Below, in pieces: positions 19,632 to 28,659 of a DNA stretch of 64,000 nucleotides. The notes beneath the pieces were generated by a model. The model was not told the origin of the DNA and did not search any database. It was given only the letters and a program-made list of their open reading frames with translations. A program made the position numbers and the translations under genes. Source of the stretch: Porphyra umbilicalis (lineage: Eukaryota > Rhodophyta > Bangiophyceae > Bangiales > Bangiaceae); the NCBI GenBank assembly GCA_002049455.2, contig KV918952.1, positions 83,124 to 147,123 of the forward strand. Reading direction: 5' to 3'. Numbering within the stretch: position 1 is the first letter of the stretch; the number at the start of each line of letters is the position of its first letter.

Positions 19632-21829
19632 ATGCCGAGACGGACTGAGGTAGGCCGAGGGGCTGCCTCGAGTCTTTCCCTGGCCGCCGCGGCCGCTGCC
19701 GCCGCCGCCGTGCCCCCCCCGCCCCCCGCCTCGGGCGTCTTGTCGGCAACTCAACAGCTCGTGTAGACCTCACCCGCGCAGTGCACCCCCAAGAAGGCCG
19801 CAGCCGCTGATCCCCGCCTGGTTGTGGGGGCGGTAGTGCACACCAAGGCACTGAACGTCACTAACTACATGGAGGTGTCCCGCTTCAGGGGGGTTCTGGC
19901 AAAGGACGTTTTCGTGGACAGCAAGCTGCTCGCCAAGGCAAGCATCCGAGCGGGGCCGGCTTCCCTGCTCGAGCCTGTCGGATCGCACCACGAAGGGTCA
20001 CCAGTCAACCAGGCCTCCCAGGCGTGACCTACGTCCCCCCCCCTTCCGACCCCCCGTCCCGCTGGTCCCCACATCCGTCCCCCGGTTATGGCGCCCGCTT
20101 CGGCACCGGCTGTGGCCACTGCGCACGGGTTGAAGTGGACTGCCGGCGCGGTCATGGAGCCGGTCGGCGGGCCGGTTGCTACCCAGAGCTGGTCCGTGCG
20201 CGCCCTCAGTGGGGAGGTCATCCACGAGGAGGGGGACTCCATTGGGCCTGGGCGCTCACGGAAGCCCTATGACTGTTTCATGGCGATGTTCCCCCTCAAG
20301 CAGATGGTGTTGATGGTCCGCCTGACCTCCACCAAGCTGGCGGCGCGGGGCATGCGGCCCACGACGGGGGGGGAGCTCTTAAATTTCATCGGCGTGACCG
20401 TGCTGGCCACCCGCTATGAGTTTTGTGCCCGCGCGGACCTGTGGGCCACCAAAAGCTCGCAAATAAAACCTGGTCGCACCCACCTTTGGCGAGCGCACAG
20501 GCCTGCCTTGCGCCCGCTCTGACGCGCTGTGGTCGTGCCTGACCTTCAGCGCGCAGTCGGAGGCAGGGGGGCGACTCGGAGAAGAGCAGGTGGCAGCTTG
20601 TTGACGACTTTGTGTCCAATATCAACGAGCAACGCTCTTCCCGCGTGTGCCCAAGAGGGTTAATTTTCGTCGACGAGTCGATGTGCAAATGGTACGGACA
20701 AGGTGGCAATTGGATCCGTACGGGCCTGCAGATGTACGACGCAATTGACCGCAAGCCCCAAAATGGATGCGAAATCCAAAATGCGGCTTGCGGTCGGAGC
20801 GGAAATATGTTACGGCTGAGCGTCGTCACGTCGACGGAGCACCGGCAGGAGACGGCCGCGGGCGACCACGACGGTCAACCACACGGCACAGCCGTCATCA
20901 AGAACCTCGTGGCTCCGTGGGCGGGCACTACGCGGGTGATTTGCGCGGATTCTTACATCGCTAGCGTCGCGACGGCGCAGAAGCTGCTGGTGATGGGGCT
21001 CCGGTTCATCGGGGTAGTGAAGACGGCGAAGATGAGATTCCCAATGGCTTCCAGGACGATCGTACCGCTGGGTGCCCGGGGGGAGCATTTTTCATACAAG
21101 CACGCGTCGGCCGACGGCGTGACGGACTTGATGGCCGTGCTGTGGGTGGACCGCGAACGCCGCTACTTCATCGCCTCAGCGTCAAGCGCTCTCCCCGGTC
21201 AGCCATACACCCGCCGACGGTGGCGTCAGGGGGACGAGAGCGCCGCACGCGTGGCGCTAACGGTGCCACAGCCGCAGGTGGCCGAGAGGTTTTACTGCTG
21301 ATTCTCACAGATAGACCGGCACAATCGCTTCCGAAAAGACGACCTCCAGCTTGAGCATAAGCTCGTCAGTCACGACTGGTCAATGCGGGTCAACCTTTCT
21401 TTGCTGGGCATGTGCATCGTGGACTCGTGGTTGTTGTACTCGGGCGCCTGTGGGGCCGCCGCGAAGCTCAACCAGAACGAGTTTTACGAGGACGTGGCGG
21501 AGCCGCCTATCGAGAGCACTTTTGAGACGGTTGGATTGCGGCCGAGTGGGGACGCGGGGGCAGCGGCCGGTGATGTCGAATCGGTACCGCTTCGCTACGA
21601 AGTGGGCATCCACCTCACGCCGACACGCACGCGGCGCACGTGGTCATCGACTACGGATAAGAAACAGTGCGCCCAGCGTACGTGCAGGGTTTGCCACCGC
21701 CCTGGCACGTCTTGGGTGTGCTCTGGGTGTCGGGACAGTGAGTGTGTCGAGGTGTTTTGCTTTGTGCCGAAGACGGGTCGATCGTGCTTTGATAAGCACA
21801 TGAGGGAAGTGCACAAGTTGGATGTCTAG
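19632..21829 (+). pseudogene. piggyBac-like transposase, decayed
   Basis: Conserved blocks lie in order on the plus strand: TGGELLNFIGVTVLATRYEF (frame from 20088), a DALWSCLTF block in the next frame near 20485-20550, then IFVDESMCKWYGQGG, VICADSYIASV and FSQIDRHNRF in a third frame. The Asp residues in FVDES, CADSY and QIDRH are in the places of the piggyBac DDD triad. The C-terminus carries a Cys-rich finger (CRVCHRPGTSWVCSGC with further Cys/His), typical of piggyBac. Damage: one frame change between about 20461 and 20484, another near the G run at 20565-20571, and an in-frame TGA at 21299-21301. An upstream exon around 19820-20000 (HTKALNVTNYMEVSRF) and a start at 19632 followed by a GTAGG donor are plausible but less sure. 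TTAA-flanked ends were not located. Confidence 0.7.
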
Positions 21830-22004
21830 TTAGGGAAGTTATAATGCAGTTACAAAAAGCAGGAAAGTAGGAATTTGTTGTTTTTAAAGTTCGTATTTCG
21901 ACTGGTCGAATGTGGCGTCTTCACCTTCGCTGTGTCGTAGCGGCTTTTCTCTCTGCCCATCTGTGGGCAACAGAGGCGACGGTAGCTTCTGCCCACAGCA
22001 CCAG

Positions 22005-22480
22005 CACAGTAGATCTTAGACCAGGTACCTGGAAGAACTTGAATTTGCTTGTATCTGGCTTGCACCGGTTGGTGCAAGGTGTCGATTCCGACCCTCTGAG
22101 TGCCGTTTTCTCGTACAAGCACCGTACAAAGGGGAGCTCCTGGGCGCGCTAAACGGTGCCCAGAGCCCATTTTGGCACCGTTCGCACCGCAGAAGAGGTG
22201 CATGTGAGTCTACAAAAAACGAGGCCTGTCCGTCGTTTTGCTCACCGATAGCGGCCGTAAACGTGTTTCTTGCATCCAGAAATTTGTATCTGGGACACTG
22301 CTTTCGTGCAAGCAGCTTGCACGAGATCTGTGCGGGTTCGTGCAGAGATCTTGCACCAAGTGTGCCCACATTCAATACAAGCCGGTGCAATGTTCGTGCA
22401 CGGGCCCGACACCGGTTGCACCACATCGGTACAGCCCGGTGCAGCGTGCCTGTATCCAATCGACGCACATTGAGCGGGCG
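22005..22480 (+). repeat. Left terminal and subterminal repeat region of the 22-kb element
   Basis: After the CACAGT tip, about ten copies of GTGCAA, TTGCAC, GTACAA or close variants occur in both orientations within 470 bp, several as dyads (TTGCACCGGTTGGTGCAA; CGTGCAAGCAGCTTGCACG). Arrays like these in CACTA elements bind the element's own DNA-binding protein. Confidence 0.6.
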
Positions 22481-22547
22481 CCCGGCGCCCGGCGCGGTGC
22501 CGGCATTTTGCTACTGGAAGCGCGACAAGCGCGCCCATTCACTCTCA

Positions 22548-25351
22548 CTATGCTCCCATCAGCCACGCCACCCCCCCCGAATCCGCCCCCCCCAGGCTGC
22601 CGCGGCCGCCACAGCGCTCCCTCGCCCCCCGCGTTCCGTCCAACCCAACCAGTCTCGCATCTACCGGGTGTCCACCAGCTTCACCCCACTCCTCTCGTGC
22701 CGCGCGGACGCCTTTCAGGCGGCGAAGCAGCGCCACGGCCGCCTCGCAGATGTCCACTTCGTTGACGGTGCCACTCGTTGCCCACTTGGAAAACTCGTAC
22801 GTCTTGGTGCGCTGCCGGAAGAGCCGGAGGATGGCCACCTGCTCGAGCAGCTGCCTGTCCACTTCCACAGACACGCGCGCGGCGGCGCCAGGGAGGCGTG
22901 CTTCCGCGTCGCACGCGCTGTATACCGCGGGGTCAAGGAAAACCAGCGGCAGCAAGGCAGGGGGGGGGAAGAAGGAAGGCAGCGACGCGAGCAGCGCCCG
23001 CCTCCTCGATTGGCTGGTATTGTCGACCGGGGCGGTAGCAGCGGACGACGCCGTGGTCGACCCTTGCGGCAATGACGGCGCGGGAGTAGGGACCTGGTCC
23101 GTGCCCGCCCCCGACGCGCCGCCGCCGTCCGCCGAGGCGGCCGGCGCAAGGGCCGCAGCTACGCCAGCGCCAGATGACGCTCCAGCCGTCCGTCCGCCCT
23201 CTCCCTTAGCGTATGCGCTCTTGCCGTCAGCTCCCTCTGTCCCTGTCGCGGCGGCCGCCACGGCGGCGCGCATGGCAGCGGCTCTGCGGGCGGCGGCGAG
23301 CTCGACTGTTGCACTCTTCGGCCGGCCCTGCAGCCGACCACACACGCAGACACAAAATTCCCGCTGCCGTACTCGCAGGCCACGTCGGAGGGCCTCCATT
23401 TTTCCGGGGACCCTCGTGCCATCGGGGCGGAACCGCGCCGCGCCATTCGCGTCGACAGCCGCTCGAAGAGGCGCGAGGGTGATTCGCAACTCGTCGCCGC
23501 CACGGATCTCCTCCAGCTCGAGCGCCGCGTCGTCGCGGGCCAGCGCGCACACGGCCTCTACGTCTGCTGGCCCGTCCCGCCCGAACGCCTTCCAGCATCG
23601 GCACACGCGGACGACCTTCGTGAAGACGAGGGAGGAGGGGTGTGAGCGCGGGGTAGAAAAGCCAATGGTCGCCTTTTGCACCGCCGCCATGTTGGAAAGG
23701 GGCTCCGCTGGCGACGCGTTGTTGCTGTGATTGTCCAAGTAGCGCCCGACGCCGCGGATGTGGCCCTCCATATTGTCGTCCGATACGAAGGCCACCTCGG
23801 CGCGCGCCGCCCCGCTTTGCCCCCGCACGTGCACAATAGGGGCGTGCAGGTAGAGGGTTGACACCTTGGCGTCCTTGGTTACCGGGTCCAGCGGCTTCAC
23901 GTCCTCTCACAGGGGCCCTAGCAGGGACGCAGCCAGCTGCGCGGCGGCGGCCGAGCCCTCCCGCACGGCGGCGCCCGGGCCCGTCAGGGCGCCCCGCCAC
24001 GCGGCGTTCATCAACTGCGTCAGCTGCAGGAGGATGGAAAACGCCGGGTCGAGAGAGTTGCTGAACACGGCGGGGTGGACGACAGCAGCAGCGACCAGCT
24101 CCCGAAACTCCCGCAGGTAGAGGCTGCCCATGGAGCCCTTGCCAGACATGGCGAGAAGGACCCGTCTGGCCTTGTCCTGTAGGCCTGCGGGTTGGCACGC
24201 CAATATAAACAGCACCACCCGCTTGGCGTAATTGCCCGTGCAGTGCAGCACGGGCAGTTGGAGGGACACGGGGGCGCCGCGCAGGGGCGGGTAGCCGCAC
24301 ACGCCGCCGGCCAGGCGACGGAAGCCATTGAAGCACTCGGTCATCGTCGTCACAGCGATCGAGCGCCCGACGTGTAGCGGCACGTCTTCCGCCAGGCAGT
24401 GGGCTCCCCGACAGTAGACGATGCCGCTGTCCTCCCCCGGCTCAGAGGAGTAGGGGACGAGACGCTTGCACATCGTGCAGGTCGTGTACAGCTCGCCGCC
24501 GAAAATCGTCATGTCAGCGTGGTGGCGGTCGGAAAAGTTTGCTAGCGCCCACACCGCCAGCTCCCACTGGCCGCCGACGACAGCGACGGTGCGGTCTTGG
24601 TGAAATGAGACGTTACGGCTCAGCCGCAAAAAGGTCGACAGCCGACACGAGGCGCTGATAGGGCAGCGGCCGGCGTCGCTGCCGTCGGTCAGACCCCAAA
24701 GCATGTGTCCCATGGAGAAGTCGGCTGCGATAAGTGGGGGAGGGCGGAGGGGCGGGGAAGAGGTGGTGGGGGGGGGGGGGGGGCACGTGGCGTTATGCAG
24801 GAAAAGGGTACCTGACATCGCGGTTTGGCTGACGCAGAGGAGGGCGTTAGTTTCCGTCGCTGGAAAGCGTGCTCCGCGCCAGGCCCAGTACACGCCCCGT
24901 GGCGGCGCCCCCCACACTCTGCTCGTACCCTCCATGGGCTTGCTGATCTACCGCAGACAAAAATGGTGGGGCAGAGCCGCAGGGGTCGGCGCCCGCCGCA
25001 GGCGTCGACGCTCTGAAGTGCCTGGGATCCTTCCACCTCGGGCGTGGCAGCCACAGTGATCGTGTGCTGGAGGAGCGTCTTGAGGGTGTCCCGCACAAAC
25101 GCCCACAGGCCGCGGTCGACGACGTTCTCCCCCGAGAGCACGTACGCGACGGGGTTCAGGTTTGTCCGCCCGTGCGCGAGCAGGGGCGACGACAAAGAGA
25201 CTGTGAGGGCGGTTAGCTGCCGCCGCTTGATGGTCCCTCCGTCAGCTGCAAACGTCAAGACCAGGGGCTTACGTGGATAAAGTTGAGACGGACATATCTG
25301 TTGGAACGTCATGCTCAACGCCGCTGTAAGCCCTCTTGCTGTGAAAAGCAA
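22548..25351 (-). pseudogene. Left-end gene of the 22-kb element, unknown family, one in-frame TGA
   Basis: Exons on the minus strand: about 25351-25037, 24947-24813, and 24724-22548. Introns 25036-24948 (GTGGAA...TAG) and 24811-24725 (GTACCC...CGCAG after a pyrimidine tract) join in phase, linking TVAATPE to ISKPMEG and AMS to ADFSMGHMLWGL. The first exon holds LTFAADGGTIKRRQL, and exon 3 begins with DFSMGHMLWGLTDG...GRCP. An Asp followed by a GL...CP block is seen in several DDE-type transposases; this reading is tentative. A TGA at 23909-23907 splits exon 3, with the same frame continuing into EDVKPLDPVTKDAKVS. Later parts include SDDNMEGHIRGVGRYL, a CVCVCG cluster and an Ala-rich tail. 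The 5' end stops near a tRNA-derived repeat at 25354, so the N-terminus may be missing. Possibly the element's transposase. Confidence 0.5.
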
Positions 25352-25353
25352 AA

Positions 25354-25480
25354 GTCAAGAAACCAGGTACTGACAGGGTTCGAACCCCCGACTCCCGGAC
25401 GCGACCCGAAGGTCACGCCTAATGAGAGTGGGTGCCTACCTTGCACTAGGCTACCCATGCGACTTCCTCGCGGTTTGGTG
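25354..25480 (-). repeat. tRNA-derived short interspersed element, copy 1
   Basis: On the minus strand a box-A-like GTAGCCTAGTGCAAGG and a box-B GGGTTCGAACCC lie in polymerase III promoter order, with a 3' ACCTGGTTTCTTGAC then TTTTG. Outer parts match a second copy at 38252-38400. No 7-bp acceptor stem can be formed, so it is not a functional tRNA gene. Confidence 0.55.
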
Positions 25481-26229
25481 ACCGCTGGTGCATTCGACAT
25501 TTGTACCCGTGCGATTTTGAGCGAAATGTTTGCGATTTCACACTTTTTGTTCTTGCGCTTCTGATGCTTTGAATTGCGTGGGCTTGGCTTTGATCCCTGA
25601 TGCTTTGATTTGGTGAGCGTTTTGATTTAGAGTGTGGGCGGGCGCGTGCGCGGGCGAGCTGCTTGGGCTGCGTGGTTGGCTTGAGTGCTCCGACTTGGAC
25701 TACTTGAGGAGTGCCCTTGATGGGAAGAGGGGCGCTTTGGAGAGACAACCAACAAAGCACGTTCGCACACATACGCACAAGCTCAAGCCACTCAACCACT
25801 TCACCGTGGTCCCCCATCCCCTATCCCCACTGCGTTTCAACAATATCCGCGCAGAGTACTCCTATTCTTCCGGAATCAGCCCCATAGCTTGAATCCCTTA
25901 TCCTACTCTTGTTACGATCGTATGAGTATACTGATCTGTATCGGAGCTGAAGGCGCAGAGTATATCCGAATCGGAATGGAATTAGAGTCTGCCTCTATAT
26001 CCGGCTGCGCGCCAGCTGCTGGCCACGGTGGCGCAGGCGGCAGCTGTCGAGAGCACATTGTCAGCTTTCGTGGCGGCATTGAACGTTTCAGAAAGGTACA
26101 GTCCGCTGCTCCGACCCTTCCCGCTCGAGGAGGCACGTTAAGAACTGATGTGCTGAAAACGGCGGCCAGGAGGCCGATGACCCAGCCTCGTCGTCGTCCG
26201 CGCCCACCACGACTTTTTCGGAGGGGATA
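25481..26229. other. Spacer upstream of the hAT transposase
   Basis: 25550-25630 repeats GATGCTTTGA-type words. 25860-26000 is AT-richer, with GAATC/GGAAT words. It may contain the hAT 5' end and a first exon, but I could not identify an inverted end or an 8-bp duplication. Confidence 0.35.
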
Positions 26230-28659
26230 GTGGGTTCGTACGTGCCTTCTGGGGCTTTGAGCTGCCCTCCCACTGTCATCCATGGCGGGAAAACGTGGCA
26301 CGCCATCAAGGTCGGCGAGAAAAGTTCGACATCCCAAGGTCACGTGTCGGGCTTTTTTGACACTTTCACGGGGGACGGAGGCGCTCAGGGGGGCGACTTT
26401 GTGGTGCGCTGCCGCGTTTGTGCGATCGATGGCCACACCGCCACGTACGTCCTTCGCGGCGGCAGGTCAAGCAACGCATGGCATCACTTCGAGAACTACG
26501 CGGCGTTCGCACACGTCGGTGACCTGCAGCGGCGCCGGCATGCCGCGGTTGTGGCGTACCGCGCCTTCAAGACTCATCCGCGCAAGCCAGCGGCAGGTGT
26601 GACGGCGGGACCGATTGACGGCTTCCTACGGACTGCACGTTCCCGGTTAATGACGCCAGCTCAAGCTCGGCCCCACCACTCACGTTTTGTACTGCTGATG
26701 GTGATGTCGCTTTCGCCGTTTGCGCTGGCGGGCAATCAATACTTGCTGGAATCTGTGCGGGGTCTCGGCGTTCCGTACGATCCGCCGGCGGCGTCCACCG
26801 TCCGAGATGTGCTGCTCGATCTTCTCGTCTTCCTGACTGATCAACTGCGGGCGCAGATTAAGCGCCTTCAGGGGCGGTATCGTGGTCTTCCATTCTTCCA
26901 GCTTGTCACGGACCTCTGGACAGAGCGGCATGGCTCTGGCTCCTACGGCTCCCTTGTGCTACGCTGTGTGGACCCGGACGGTGTATCCATCGTCGAACTT
27001 CATCTTGGTGTGGTGCCATTTGCAGGGCGCCACGACCGCATCAACATTCAAGCCTGGACGAGCCGCCTTCTTCGTCGCTTTGGTGTGCGTAGCAGCGACA
27101 TCTCCTCGTCAACTTCGGACTCGGGTTCGAACGTCAAGAAGGCTTTATCGGACCTCTGGCCGTGTTGGGTGCCCTGTGCAGCACACACCTTGCACCTTGC
27201 GGTTAAGACGGCGCTTGGGGCGACGGGCGAGACGGCGACCGCAAGGTTCGAGCATCGCAACGAGCCTTCTCGATCATCAGCGACGCGACAAAGCAGCGGG
27301 AATCCAGCGGCCGCCGACCTCCTTGGGCGTGTGCGCAAGATTTCAAACCACTTCCACAAGTCATCGGCTAGCTTCGGGATGCTGAACTCTGTTCCGTTCC
27401 CCGGTGATGCGGAGCCACGGAAGCTGATCACCGAGTCACCAGGTCGTTGGTGCTCAACGTATTTGGCACTCGTCCGACTTTTCACCCTCATGCCCCGAAT
27501 GATCGGGTTCGGAGACCTCCGTGACCTAACGGTAGCCCAGAGGCGTCAACGGCTTGGACGCGAGGATTGGGGACAGCTGCGCCACTTGATCGACGTCCTC
27601 CAATCTGCGTACGAGGCCTGCATCGCGTTACAGAGCTCTTCATCAACTGTTGCGGACGCATTCAAGCTTGTGTGCAGCCTCCGGCGGACGATGCGGCTTC
27701 CCGCGTTTCCGTGCCCAAAGGCGTTTGAAAAGCCCCACGCTGTCGGCAGGGGCGACATCCTGAAGTTCCTTGAGGAATATGAGCGCAGATCTGATGTGAT
27801 GGAGCTTGACAATCGCTTGTACAAGCACCAGGCGGTGCCTGTCAAGGCATTGCGCACCGTCGACGGTCTTCGCAGCGGGGCGGCAACCTTCATTTCCGTC
27901 GTCCAACGCGAGTTGGACCGTCGCTTTTTCAACTCGGCGCATCCGAGCAAGAACTGGCTCGCCAACGACGCTGTGTTGGCTGCCACGCTGGTCACACCTG
28001 GCGGGGCCGCGATGCTGCGTAAGGGAGCTGCGCGCGATGGGCAAGATGCCCCTATCGACCGCGCTCACGCAGCTGTTGTGGCCACGGCAGAGAGCCTCAT
28101 TGACGCGAGCGCCTCCGCGCCCGCACGACAACTGGAGCTGGAACAAGAGCGTAAGAGATGCCGCACTACGCTTAACGACTGGGACTCATACGAGAGCCGC
28201 GGCGCGTCCGAGAGCGCGCCAGCCGAGCTTGTCAAGCGAGAGCTCGACAGCTTCCTGGCTACGTACTCTGCCTCGGTCAACACCGGGGTGCTCACGTTCT
28301 GGTCGGCCCGCGGGGACGAGTACCCATTGTTGATGCTGGTGGCCTGCGCGTTGCTTGGGGCATCTGGGTCGTCTGCCGCATCCGAGCGGGAGTTCTCGAC
28401 GGCCGGGATGGTACTGCGCAAGGACCGCTCCACGCTGCTCGCAACACATGTAGAGATGCATTGCTTTGTGCGTTTTAACGCCCACCTCGTTCCCTCTGAC
28501 TTGTCGGCTATCCCTGTGTTGACGCAGGCGGCCCGGCCAGGTGCACGCGCGAGTATGCGCGCCATTTCTGTTGATATGCCTGTGGATGGGGGGTTGTCGG
28601 GAGATTCGACGTCGAGCGGCAGCGATATGTTTTTGGAGAGCACCGATGAGGTGGAGTGA
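26230..28659 (+). CDS. hAT-superfamily transposase, long uninterrupted frame
   Basis: The frame is open for 809 codons after a TAG at 26227-26229. The first in-frame ATG is only at 26650 (codon 141), so the N-terminal part, which includes a BED-like finger (CRVC followed by HHFENYAAFAH), needs an upstream exon or a non-ATG start. Conserved parts in order: LVTDLWTERHGSGSYGSL with Asp228, SSTSDSGSNVKKAL with Asp297, CAAHTLHLAVK, a long helical region, and the C-terminal dimerisation block GSSAASEREFSTAGMVLRKD followed by RSTLL. These are the standard hAT landmarks, including the RNase-H-like Asp pair. No internal stop or frameshift is visible, unlike most other elements in the window. It sits inside the candidate 22-kb element, so it is probably a nested insertion. 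Ends were not found. Confidence 0.85.
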   Translation: MGSYVPSGALSCPPTVIHGGKTWHAIKVGEKSSTSQGHVSGFFDTFTGDGGAQGGDFVVRCRVCAIDGHTATYVLRGGRSSNAWHHFENYAAFAHVGDLQRRRHAAVVAYRAFKTHPRKPAAGVTAGPIDGFLRTARSRLMTPAQARPHHSRFVLLMVMSLSPFALAGNQYLLESVRGLGVPYDPPAASTVRDVLLDLLVFLTDQLRAQIKRLQGRYRGLPFFQLVTDLWTERHGSGSYGSLVLRCVDPDGVSIVELHLGVVPFAGRHDRINIQAWTSRLLRRFGVRSSDISSSTSDSGSNVKKALSDLWPCWVPCAAHTLHLAVKTALGATGETATARFEHRNEPSRSSATRQSSGNPAAADLLGRVRKISNHFHKSSASFGMLNSVPFPGDAEPRKLITESPGRWCSTYLALVRLFTLMPRMIGFGDLRDLTVAQRRQRLGREDWGQLRHLIDVLQSAYEACIALQSSSSTVADAFKLVCSLRRTMRLPAFPCPKAFEKPHAVGRGDILKFLEEYERRSDVMELDNRLYKHQAVPVKALRTVDGLRSGAATFISVVQRELDRRFFNSAHPSKNWLANDAVLAATLVTPGGAAMLRKGAARDGQDAPIDRAHAAVVATAESLIDASASAPARQLELEQERKRCRTTLNDWDSYESRGASESAPAELVKRELDSFLATYSASVNTGVLTFWSARGDEYPLLMLVACALLGASGSSAASEREFSTAGMVLRKDRSTLLATHVEMHCFVRFNAHLVPSDLSAIPVLTQAARPGARASMRAISVDMPVDGGLSGDSTSSGSDMFLESTDEVE

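Noticed and set aside
2056-23909. Genome-wide reassignment of TGA to an amino acid
   Set aside because: The three in-frame TGAs are all in decayed transposons, and TGA also appears to end the Gag-unrelated orphan frame at 34690. CpG decay is the simpler explanation.
25354-25480. Functional tRNA gene on the minus strand
   Set aside because: Boxes A and B are present but no acceptor stem or coherent anticodon arm forms, and a second copy with a different middle exists.
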